Below, piece by piece: positions 27,969-35,511 of a stretch of 52,181 bases of DNA. The stretch's first letter is position 1, and the number at the start of each line of letters is the position of its first letter. Location: positions 12,479-64,659 of the forward strand of contig NW_014577615.1 of the NCBI RefSeq assembly GCF_000485595.1, written 5' to 3'. The stretch is from Priapulus caudatus (Eukaryota; Priapulida; Priapulimorpha; Priapulimorphida; Priapulidae). Under the pieces are notes generated by a model. It was not told the origin of the DNA and made no database searches. It worked only from the letters and a program-made list of their open reading frames with translations. Both the position numbers and the translations under genes were made by a program.

Positions 27969-30636
27969 GAGAGAGAGAGAGAGAGTCGAGGGCGGCGCGG
28001 TTCGAGAGAGATAGAGAAGGCGTGTTGATGTGTGAAACGTCAAGACATTAATCAGGCAATACATGAAGATCGGAAAGAAAGTTGAAAGAGGCACCATACT
28101 ACAAAAAAGGTTTCGCGATGGCTGCTAAAATTGAATATTAATTGTCACATTTTCCTCAAACGTTACAGATTGGCATACACGCGCGAAGACATAAGATTGG
28201 GAGTAGATCGTGAGGCATATGACAGCACAGGAAACCGGCGCGAATTGCACCAAGACTGAGCACGTGCGCGCGACGCATTGCTGCTGGAGTTCACCCCCGA
28301 TCGCTATCCCACTCACGAGCACAAGCACTAGAGAATGACCTGAGATATAAAGAGGACGTCGAGTATCGTTACTACTAAATGCATTTGTAATGCAATAAAA
28401 ACCCGAATAATAATATATCCACACGTTTCTACTGCGAATAGATTTTCCTGCAATCACTGACAAATCGTTAACACGATGGCGTCACAAGCAAGCACTTGTC
28501 GACAAAACTAAGATTCGTGAGAAATTCATTCAACACCCGCAGTTACCATGAAATTGCGCGTGTAAACTTAAAATCTTTTCCGCGACTGCTGTCCAAAAAC
28601 GTCCATTTCTACGTTTGACGCACAATGTCTGTTTTTAGCGCAACACCAATGGATGATTTATTTCTCACTACTATCTTTAATTTTTCCAATGCGAATGCAT
28701 TCCTGCAGGAAAAGGTTGAGTCTCGAGAAAACGTGGCGGGGATAAACACAACTAGAAGAGAAAATTAACGAAAGGAGCAGCTGTCGCATCGCAGCCGACT
28801 GTTTGGCATGGCTCCCCAGTCCCAGTGTAGGCCTCGACAACCAGAAAACAAGAATAGAACACAGACGACCATACTCATCATCGGAGCATTCACAGAACCA
28901 ACACGCTCTCTGTTTCCCCACCTCTTGACTGCGGTAAGTCATCCCATCCGTCGACTACTTATTAAACGGCGCATAACATCACCGATTCTAGTTAAAAACT
29001 CAATTTTCCCCCCTTGTCAGACAATAGCCTTCTAAGTCACATTTTAATAATATAAATATGATAAAATATAAATAAAACAAAGAATGAAACAATAAAAATG
29101 TAAATATATAAGATGACGCTCGCACGTTATAGTCTTGCCCAAAGGTTGGTACTATGTTGTGTGTTATATAATTATATATATATATAGATATATAATATAT
29201 ATATATAATATATTAATGCTTGTGTATTTGTTTAGCTAGCCGGACATAATCTACACCGAAGACTTGTGCGCAGATCATTAGAAATCTGTAAATGATGCCT
29301 CTTTCATAGGAAGCGAACGACTTGCTAGAGAGGCCTTTTCTCTCACCTAACTTCAAAATACAAACGCAGGTCTGTAACGTTCGCGTATTAATGTAATACC
29401 CGTGCTGTAAATAGCCAACAGTCTGCTAGCATCTATGACAAATACGACATACGCATATACGCTCTGCTATATGACACTATTTGTCATAGGAAGATTCTTC
29501 TTATGACAAATATTGGCGAGTCAACTTCGTTCCGCTTTACATTTGAAATTCACTGATTGCGTTCATAATAGCGCTCCTAAACTCATATGATGCGCACAAC
29601 ACATACAACAATATTTGTCATAGGAAGAATCTACCTGTGACAAATAGTGTCATATAGCAGAGCGTATATGCGTATGTCGTATTTGTCATAGATGCTAGCA
29701 GAACAGGCTGAAATAGCTTTAGTCTTTATAGTTTTTGGTTAACCGCCTAATCGAGGTTTTAAACTGGTTTTCCTGATCAGGGAACGAATCTTTGTTTTTT
29801 TATACAAAAATGAGTTGACCAGTAATTATCCAGTAATGATGAAACATGTCGCTAACATTTTGCTTACCAATCAGACTTACTGCGATTATTCTCTGATTCT
29901 GGCAGAAACAAAGTAGATCCAATACAGGTGCACGGTAGCACTGGGGAATCTCCTGGTATGTCCTCTTCGCTTGAAAGTGACCTAGAAAACCACCAGTTGT
30001 TTACGAGGAGAAAGCCGCCACCAGTTCCCCACAGAGCAGGTATTCATACTGAGAGGGGTAGATAATGGCAAATCTATGACAATATAACAAATATGAAAAA
30101 TATGACAAATATAGCAATATAACAAATATGACAAATAATGACAAATCAATGTCAATTGATAATGACAGTAATGTCATTATCTACGCCTGATACTGAGGGG
30201 TTTCCGTTGACCCGTGTGTTCTGATGAATATGTATATGTGCGTGTGCTATGAGCGTGCGTGCGTTGCATACGTACGTGCAAGGTGCGCGTGTGCGCGCGT
30301 GCCTGTCCTGTGGCGTGAGTGTGTGCGCACGTGCGCTCGTGTGCGTGCATGTGAGTGATTTATTATATTAATTACATTTATATCTAACTAACAAGAACCG
30401 CGAAGGTGTGTCATACATGCATTGATTACTGCACGAACGCGCTCAGTGTTCCACACTCAATCATCAGTATCGAGCTGCTGCTAACTGTTATTATATGATG
30501 ATGATCTTACAGATCTTCGCCATGCACTGACGGTGGGTGCAGGCCCGCAGCCGACCCGCAGCTCAGCAGCCGACGGTCTGCGCAACCCTTACCACGCGGG
30601 CGACGAGATACACCGGCTGGCTCTACCTGAGGCTAG

Positions 30637-30678
<42 letters not shown>

Positions 30679-30849
30679 CAAATACGTACGTGTGGCAATG
30701 GTATTCATAATCCGATATTCGCATTCATACAATACGGGCGTCTACAGTAGAAACACCCCAGCGCTATCGAGTTTCCGTCGACCCAATCGCACGTAGTATT
30801 TGATCTGTTTTTACACTGAGTCTAGTAGATATGTATATGAATACACACA

Positions 30850-30881
<32 letters not shown>

Positions 30882-31789
30882 CGGACGCACGCACGCACAC
30901 ACACACGCACGCACGCACGCACGCACATACGCACGCACGCATGTACGCACGCACGCACGCACGCACACACATACACACACACACACACATATATACAGCT
31001 GCGAAAATGTGGTGTAGTATATTATTGCTTTCCGTACTAGAATCGAAATCTATACTCACCTGCGCGTGCTATGATCAGCACACAATGCTTTTCCTGTTGC
31101 AGGCGCCCTTACCTCCGGGCATGGTCGCTGACGACACCCCCCCTCCCCCACCGCGCGTCGTGTCTGCCCCTGCGAGGCAACGCGAGGTGACATTCTCTAC
31201 TAGCATGTTTACCGGCGGCGAGCACGCACAGCTGACGGGCGGTAGAAGCTACGGCGTCGTTCCCTCCGTACATCAACCCGGTCACGAGTCGGCAGCAAAG
31301 TCAGTCTGCACGCCGGACAGCGACAACAACGCGACGTCGGCGCAGCGCCGACCGGCCGGGTTGTCGCTCGTACTGGGACAGGACAGCTCCTCGTCGCTGA
31401 AGTACATAACAGGCGACGACGTCGTCGGCAGACGCGTGCCAACGCCGCCGTGCACGTCCGCGACGCAAGCGGGCAGTGGTAGCGCGCCTACACTGCAAGT
31501 CACATCTCCGTGCACGCAGCATGCGCGGCGGAACGACGACTGGACGTACAGTCAGGCCGACAGCCGACCAGGCTCGGCCGCCATTTGCAAGGGACCGGCC
31601 GACGAAGTAAGCTCGCGCACGTCGGCGTCGGCTCACGATCGGGAGCAGTATGTCATGACTCCTGAATACGACGAGGTGGATGCAGCAATGAGAGCGAGGA
31701 TGAAGCCCCGTGTGATAGTACAGGCAATCAAAGATGAGTTAGCAAGGCTGTCAGGGTCTGGATCTGCAAGATCGCAGAGCAGCAACTGA
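5191..31789 (+). CDS. KIAA1549-family giant mucin-like membrane protein (whole gene, 10 exons)
   Basis: Proposed exons: 5191-23481, 23847-24019, 25761-25929, 26082-26281, 26790-26944, 27573-27678, 27785-27827, 29875-30039, 30513-30685, 31103-31789 (stop TGA). Every junction is GT-AG and all phases agree from 23481 to the stop. The order is a very long Thr/Ser/Asn-rich ectodomain, a membrane-proximal domain, one transmembrane helix and a cytoplasmic tail of roughly 390 residues. The membrane-proximal part resembles human KIAA1549/KIAA1549L as I recall it: a YW motif, then MEERLA (MEQRLA in human), then VQMV, then GKPVLA, then LGYVV. The family's function is poorly known; human KIAA1549 is the fusion partner of BRAF in pilocytic astrocytoma. 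The start codon and signal peptide are not found, so upstream exons are missing. The domain just before the YW motif in the human protein is not visible here. Confidence is high for the gene, moderate for the family. Confidence 0.72.
7281..7808 (+). repeat. 33-bp coding minisatellite (11-residue repeat DSRAVTDTILP)
   Basis: Sixteen head-to-tail 33-bp units lie in frame in the mega-exon. The central ten or eleven units are almost identical and vary mainly at Arg/His and Asp/Gly. The first three and last two are more diverged, as expected if unequal exchange acts in the middle of the array. Copy number is likely to vary between individuals. Confidence 0.93.
13098..13148 (+). repeat. (TCA)17 tract coding poly-serine
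   Basis: Seventeen consecutive TCA codons occur within the mucin-like exon and are flanked by Thr runs (ACA/ACG). The pure codon run suggests recent slippage. The opposite strand shows a spurious poly-Asp frame. Confidence 0.95.
17555..17960 (+). repeat. 93-bp near-identical tandem repeats in the mucin exon
   Basis: At least four copies of a 93-bp (31-residue) unit of the type ATDTATDNITAIITDDTTIA...FYNVTAPTT follow one another. They differ by a few substitutions such as FYNV/FYNE and DN/GN. These are the youngest repeats in the exon. They lie just before the point where the frame breaks, so they are a likely place for assembly difficulty. Confidence 0.9.
18054..21950 (+). other. Continuation of the mucin repeats with dense small indels (suspected sequence error)
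   Basis: This stretch has the same A/C-rich Thr/Asn repeat content as the exon on both sides, in roughly 25 units of about 141 bp (47 residues). Recurring blocks are ACAGATACAGCTACAGG and GCATTTTACAACACAACAGC. Single-base insertions and deletions occur every few dozen bases, so no frame stays open. The module starting at 18029 (CAAGTATATGACAAAGCAAC and what follows) recurs cleanly from 21968 (CAAGTATGACACAGCAAC) through about 22230, and the two copies differ mainly by indels. True pseudogene decay would also give many substitutions. I infer uncorrected long-read error over a tandem repeat that is coding in the organism. Confidence 0.75.
21951..23481 (+). CDS. 3' part of the mucin-like mega-exon, intact frame
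   Basis: The frame becomes continuous again. It is open in one frame from 22302 at the latest to 23481, and the clean repeat copy from 21968 suggests the sequence is reliable from about 21950. It codes Thr-rich sequence with NTT sequons, a run of ACA Thr codons near 22997-23032, then a less repetitive Ser/Thr/Glu-rich stalk. It ends with LEYMPYWIHT before a strong donor at 23482 (CAG/GTGAGT). One nucleotide (g) is left over and joins the next exon to give Glu. The terminal YW motif aligns with the YW found upstream of the membrane in KIAA1549 proteins, which marks the end of the mucin region. Confidence 0.75.
23847..24019 (+). CDS. KIAA1549-like exon: membrane-proximal helix with basic cluster
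   Basis: The acceptor GTGCCGCCAG ends at 23846 and the donor CAG/GTAGGT begins at 24020. The exon enters with one base from the mega-exon and leaves in phase 0. It codes EILVPFEEEVHTAAF, then MEERLARAYHKAL, then the strongly basic RKRTKRSRR, ending with ETAVQ. MEERLA matches the conserved MEQRLA of KIAA1549. The basic cluster contains R-x-K-R, a potential proprotein convertase (furin-type) site; human KIAA1549 has a KR pair at the equivalent place as I recall it. Confidence 0.75.
24364..24873 (+). repeat. Pentamer satellite (CTGTG/CCGTA) in the second intron
   Basis: About 510 bp of five-base-period units (CTGTG, CCGTA, CGTG variants) lie in the intron between 24019 and 25761. Because five is prime to three, all three forward frames stay open and give Cys/Val/Leu-rich artefact proteins. 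Confidence 0.92.
25018..25479. mobile_element. 462-bp inverted-repeat element (MITE), ATA duplication, compound inside
   Basis: The ends are AGGGCCGGACACACTAGGCG and its complement, with ATA on both sides (25015-25017 and 25480-25482). An inner CCGGACACACTAGGCGATT end at about 25271 and another at about 25402 suggest nesting or internal duplication. It also holds a GTGCGTGC microsatellite. It lies in an intron of the KIAA1549-like gene. Confidence 0.75.
25761..25929 (+). CDS. KIAA1549-like exon: conserved pre-membrane domain
   Basis: The acceptor ATATGCAG ends at 25760 and the donor GTGAGT begins at 25930. It enters in phase 0 and leaves one base over. It codes MVNTVRHTGEQRVTLVYHV, then LQGKPVLAKDAVATM, then LAIILGYVVVLLAE. 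The strand-strand-helix pattern and the GKPxLxxxAxxxL...LGYxV signature are the best evidence for the KIAA1549/DUF3827 family. The fold may be SEA-like, which is inference. Confidence 0.8.
26082..26281 (+). CDS. KIAA1549-like exon: transmembrane helix
   Basis: The acceptor TCATCGTAG ends at 26081 and the donor CAG/GTTTGT begins at 26282. After an acidic juxtamembrane stretch (ESEPERDEPQYW) comes a hydrophobic run from WLIGVIVGAVVALAF to IIWCSLFIYY, followed by KCLKPHP. That is one transmembrane helix with a basic stop-transfer flank, so the mucin region faces outside. The cysteine right after the helix (YYKC) is a plausible S-acylation site. Confidence 0.82.
26790..30685 (+). CDS. KIAA1549-like cytoplasmic-tail exons (26790-26944, 27573-27678, 27785-27827, 29875-30039, 30513-30685)
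   Basis: Five exons join in frame. The first codes DNPARDVENQLVPRSPPQLR; its acceptor CTCAAG ends at 26789 and is weaker, so this boundary is less sure. The second codes LSEKEHIIDSAYDDAGTSGD. The third is a 43-base micro-exon (ITHEVDKSEGENEE). The fourth holds a proline-rich RRKPPPVPHR motif of the SH3-binding type. The fifth codes NPYHAGDEIHRLALPEAR then 13 Gln just before the donor. Exon four contains an internal GTATGT at 29957, a possible alternative donor. Introns carry AT- and GA-rich repeats and one fold-back element. Confidence 0.65.
27050..27110. repeat. (GTGCGT)n microsatellite
   Basis: Interrupted GTGCGTGCG units in the intron 26945-27572. The remaining intron sequence is AT-rich with no other structure that I see. 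Confidence 0.85.
27921..28010. repeat. (GA)n microsatellite
   Basis: GAGA-rich intronic tract with interruptions, in the intron 27828-29874. Confidence 0.92.
29423..29702. mobile_element. 280-bp fold-back element in KIAA1549-like intron
   Basis: Arms of roughly 90 bases (CTGCTAGCATCTATGACAAA and onward) are inverted with very few mismatches around a unique centre. The string ATTTGTCATA recurs inside each arm. ACAG flanks both sides (29418-29421 and 29703-29706). No coding capacity. Confidence 0.75.
30230..30352. repeat. (GTGCGTGC)n microsatellite
   Basis: Interrupted GTGCGT/GTGTGC units in the intron 30040-30512. Confidence 0.85.
30638..30676 (+). repeat. (CAG)13 coding poly-glutamine
   Basis: Thirteen pure CAG codons follow EAR. 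Three further codons (His-Lys-Tyr) lie between the tract and the donor GTACGT at 30686. The tract sits in the cytoplasmic tail of the KIAA1549-like protein. Confidence 0.93.
30842..30990. repeat. (CGCA)n/(CA)n microsatellite
   Basis: GCAC units with a terminal CA run in the last intron of the KIAA1549-like gene. Thr/His/Arg or Cys/Val/Arg frames here are artefacts. Confidence 0.93.
31103..31789 (+). CDS. KIAA1549-like terminal exon (228 codons plus stop)
   Basis: The acceptor TTCCTGTTGCAG ends at 31102 and the stop TGA is at 31787-31789. Phase 0 agrees with the donor at 30686. It codes a proline run (DDTPPPPPRVV), a Ser/Thr/Gly-rich middle of low complexity, then a conserved-looking end: YVMTPEYDEVDAAMRARMKP and VIVQAIKDELARLSGSG. 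The final amphipathic helix resembles the C-terminal segment I associate with KIAA1549 proteins, though I am less sure of this. GC content and CpG are higher than in the mega-exon. Confidence 0.7.
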   Translation, partial: APLPPGMVADDTPPPPPRVVSAPARQREVTFSTSMFTGGEHAQLTGGRSYGVVPSVHQPGHESAAKSVCTPDSDNNATSAQRRPAGLSLVLGQDSSSSLKYITGDDVVGRRVPTPPCTSATQAGSGSAPTLQVTSPCTQHARRNDDWTYSQADSRPGSAAICKGPADEVSSRTSASAHDREQYVMTPEYDEVDAAMRARMKPRVIVQAIKDELARLSGSGSARSQSSN

Positions 31790-31797
31790 GAGAAAGA

Positions 31798-31799
31798 GG

Positions 31800-31842
<43 letters not shown>

Positions 31843-32192
31843 NNNNNNNNNNNNNNNNNNNNNNNNNNNNNNNNNNNNNNNNNNNNNNNNNNNNNNNNNN
31901 NNNNNNNNNNNNNNNNNNNNNNNNNNNNNNNNNNNNNNNNNNNNNNNNNNNNNNNNNNNNNNNNNNNNNNNNNNNNNNNNNNNNNNNNNNNNNNNNNNNN
32001 NNNNNNNNNNNNNNNNNNNNNNNNNNNNNNNNNNNNNNNNNNNNNNNNNNNNNNNNNNNNNNNNNNNNNNNNNNNNNNNNNNNNNNNNNNNNNNNNNNNN
32101 NNNNNNNNNNNNNNNNNNNNNNNNNNNNNNNNNNNNNNNNNNNNNNNNNNNNNNNNNNNNNNNNNNNNNNNNNNNNNNNNNAGAGAGAGAGC
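31798..32192. other. (GA)n microsatellite enclosing a 339-N assembly gap
   Basis: A GA run begins nine bases after the stop codon, passes into Ns at 31843-32181 and resumes afterwards. The 3' untranslated region and poly-A site of the KIAA1549-like gene are probably in or beyond it. Confidence 0.95.
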
Positions 32193-33091
32193 GCGCACGA
32201 GAAAGAGAGGGAGTGAAGAGGGGATAGCAGGGGAGGGAGAGTAGACATGGGAAAGGGAGAGGCGACACGGCAGGTGTGGCTGTACATGTGGTCGTAAGAT
32301 AAATTATATATATTAATCTTTACTATAAGGAAGCAATATATATATATATATATAAAGTAACTACATTGGTGACTGAAATCAATTGAACTTCATATCATCA
32401 GACTTACTTGTTTGCATAACCATGAACATATCTATACTCAACCTATACATATCTATATATACATAATTATGTTCATGGTATAGCAAGAGGCCGCTGTCAC
32501 CATTCGCATCTACGCAAGTACTATGTCGCTACAAAGTGTCTTATAATGAATGTACATATTGTAAATCCAGCTACTTCGGTAATCGAGTTTTGAAATCACA
32601 GAGCAATGTTTATTTGTAAGTAGTGCATCCAATGACATTAAACGCATCTGTACAAAATTATTGGCATATTTTATACACATTACACTTCACTATAAACTAG
32701 TGTAAACGGAAAGTATGTGTAAACTAACATCGCAGTACACACGGATAAAAGGTTCAACCTGACAATTTTAACTTCCCACACTTGTCACTGTCTAGTCTGC
32801 ACTGCTTCTTGTGCAAGAGAATGAAGTTCTACTGACAATAAATAGATCGCAACGACTGGATGTTCTGCCGGTGAAGATGACGATGGCACCAGCGACAACA
32901 TCATATATGTAATTATAAGTACATCTCGCTAACGATATAGAAACATTGCAGCTATTACGATGAGAGACTAGAACACGTACGAAGACTGTTATAACTCACA
33001 TTTACCACTGGTCTAATATAATACAACATGGACTAGATTTACCCTTCTTTGGTTTCACACTAATACAAACTGCCACACAATCGCTAATGCA

Positions 33092-33190
33092 CGCAGGCAC
33101 GCACGCACGCACGCAAACACACACACACACACGCACACGCACACGCACACGCAGGCACGCACACGCACACGCACACGCACACGCACACGC
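33092..33190. repeat. (CACACG)n microsatellite
   Basis: GCACGC, CACACA and CACACG units downstream of both convergent genes. Confidence 0.92.
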
Positions 33191-33732
33191 ATGCGCATAC
33201 GCATATATAATATATAATACGCAGCGTATGAAACGCACATTTATGTTTACTACCACACACAAGTAAGTCTACTATATTTGGAACACGCGAACGCATACGA
33301 GCCTGCAATCATACAGGAGAGAACAACCTTGGGGAAAAGCTGCTTGCTAAAGTCTCTTATGAATATAACTCCAATTGAATGAGACATTGGGAATGCAGTT
33401 TACTCACCCAAAACCTGTCAAATATTTAGTAGCCACATTGGAATTTAGCACGTAGGGATGTGCTTATGTATGCACTACAATAGAACAGCTGCACTGGGCC
33501 TGACCACGCACATTCAACAAGCGTTCGACTGACGAATAAATGCGTTAACCCAAGAACATTAATCAGATAAATACAGGTTGACATTGACATACAGATCGTT
33601 ACAGGTAGCATGTGCAGTGTTGTTGATTTTGATTGCAATTTTCACTTCATCACACTCGAACTCTTTGTGCTTATGTATCAAGCTGTCTGAATGTATCGAC
33701 TTCCTGACTAATGACACTGTGACCGAGGCTAT

Positions 33733-33930
33733 GCTGCCCCCTTAGCCACGCCGTGACATATGCCACACTGCCCCCCTAACCACACCGTGACATATGCCAC
33801 ACTGCCCCCCTAACCACACCGTGACACATGCCACACTGCCCCCCTAGCCACACCGTGATACATGCCACACTGCCCCCCCTAGCCACGCCGTGACATATGC
33901 CACACTGCCCCCTTAGCCACGCTACGCTGT
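33733..33930. repeat. Minisatellite of about 37 bp, five to six copies
   Basis: The unit is GCCACACCGTGACATATGCC then ACACTGCCCCCCTAACC, with small variation. It lies just beyond the 3' end of the ZDHHC17-like coding region. Confidence 0.88.
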
Positions 33931-34163
33931 CCTTTAGGCTGTTACCTAGCCATGCCTGCACCACTGCCTAGGCATCCTGTGTGCCACCTGACAACAGCGT
34001 CTCTCTGTCGCGTCGGCCAACATTCAAGACTGACAGCGGCTCACCGACCATCTATCTAGACCACGCGCAGGACCTCGCGGCGACATTGCCTGGCCACCAT
34101 GCATATAGCCAGTAGTAGCCAGTATACCAGCCAGCAGGGCGGCGACGTGCGCGCGCGCGTGCA

Positions 34164-35511
34164 TCACACGTACTGATAGTTCTCACGCGGCACGGGCTGG
34201 TAGCCGTACGGCTCGCTGGGCTTCATCTCAGCATCGTAGCGCGTCAACCAGTCGACGCGGTCCAGCTTGCACAGTCCGCAGCAACGCAGCTCAAAGAAGT
34301 CGACGAGATTTCTGAAGACGCCTCGGCTGAAACGGCACAGCTGCATTATTAGTCTACAAAGTAACCAATGCATCGCGTGCACCGATTCGCTCGCAGTCTG
34401 AAACGTGCAAAATGTAAATTCTAAAGTGAAACTTTGCAACGTGTCATGTCAGAACAAAACGTACGATTTTGAAAACACTTGCTGATGTGCAATAACAACA
34501 AAAATTATTACAGGAAATATATGTAGTTATATACTATTTTATATGCGATAAGTAGCATAGTAGACTCCGTGCAAAAAATCTGTGCCATAGCGTATATGTT
34601 GTTTGTACCAGCACGGTTCTGACACAAACTATGTATGTTGAAATGTAGTAGCTGGGTGGGTCCCGTATTGCTAATGGTGACCAGACAATGCCAGTAAAAC
34701 TGATGCATGGTGCTTACTCGAAGGGGCTTTTTGCTCTGCTGTTTCGAGATGCTCCAAAATGCTGGTACCTATGACAGTTTATTCGCTCATTCGTGGTCAT
34801 TGCTAGCCATGCAATCTAAAAGTTGAAAATTATTATTAGCGATCTTTTTTGTAGTAAAACCGAAACTATCATCAAATTCCCTGATAAAAAAAACTCGTAC
34901 ACATTACATATCTTTGATTAATGACACTGGAAATAAACTAGTCACTTATAGTGTAAACATTCTTACTAAATCTAGAAGCATATATTTGCCATAGAACAAT
35001 AAAACTATATAATTCGAACACAATACAAAACATATATATAATATACAATATTCATAACAAAAAATACACATGTAATAGTTTATGAGAGTGTAAGTTTATA
35101 CCTGATATAGCTGACAGACAAGGAGAGCTGTCACCCATATTGTATGGAGCGCCGCATTCAGAAACAGCCATATTGTCCACGGATGACACTGTGCTAGACT
35201 AAGCAACCGTGCTACAATGCCATGCTTTGGCAGATACGGAATACATGTGTGATTCCAATCTAAGTGAGTAACGAAAACAGGGAACAAATATTTAGCGAAT
35301 ACAAGAGTTAGTTGAAATTCGAGGTATCAACAGTAAAAAAGGCTTAAAGCTGAGGCAGACAAAGCATATCTATGAACATGAGCCACTAGTCAAACCCAGT
35401 GACTAATAGTGAGGTGTGAATACTAACACTCCATGCTGCAGTACATGTAGACACTCAGTAGACCCATCATGAAGAAGAGGTAACCCATGAAGTACTTATG
35501 GTTCAGTGCAC
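34164..35511 (-). CDS. ZDHHC17: ZDHHC17-like C-terminal exons (35511-35428, 35259-35102, 34815-34718, 34326-34164)
   Basis: They code [19 protein letters not shown], then [18 protein letters not shown] and LLVCQLYQ (the last membrane helices), then [20 protein letters not shown] with the TTxE motif, then [19 protein letters not shown] and a Tyr/Pro-rich end [14 protein letters not shown] before TGA at 34166-34164. At the end of the first of these exons two overlapping GT sites exist; only the one at 35427 (GTTAGT) keeps the frame. Confidence 0.9.

Larger units (their letters stand above)
32193..34163. other. Intergenic DNA between two convergent genes
   Basis: No coding sequence seen. It contains a small hairpin (about 32420-32478, ACCATGAACATA and its complement), a CACACG microsatellite (33092-33190) and a minisatellite (33733-33930). 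AATAAA occurs near 32838 on the plus strand but cannot be assigned. Confidence 0.5.

Noticed and set aside
31240-31290. ZDHHC17 ankyrin-binding motif in the KIAA1549-like tail (PSVHQP)
   Set aside because: The second position should be Val, Ile or Thr and is Ser. The other QP sites fit worse, so there is no real recruiting motif to support an enzyme-substrate claim.
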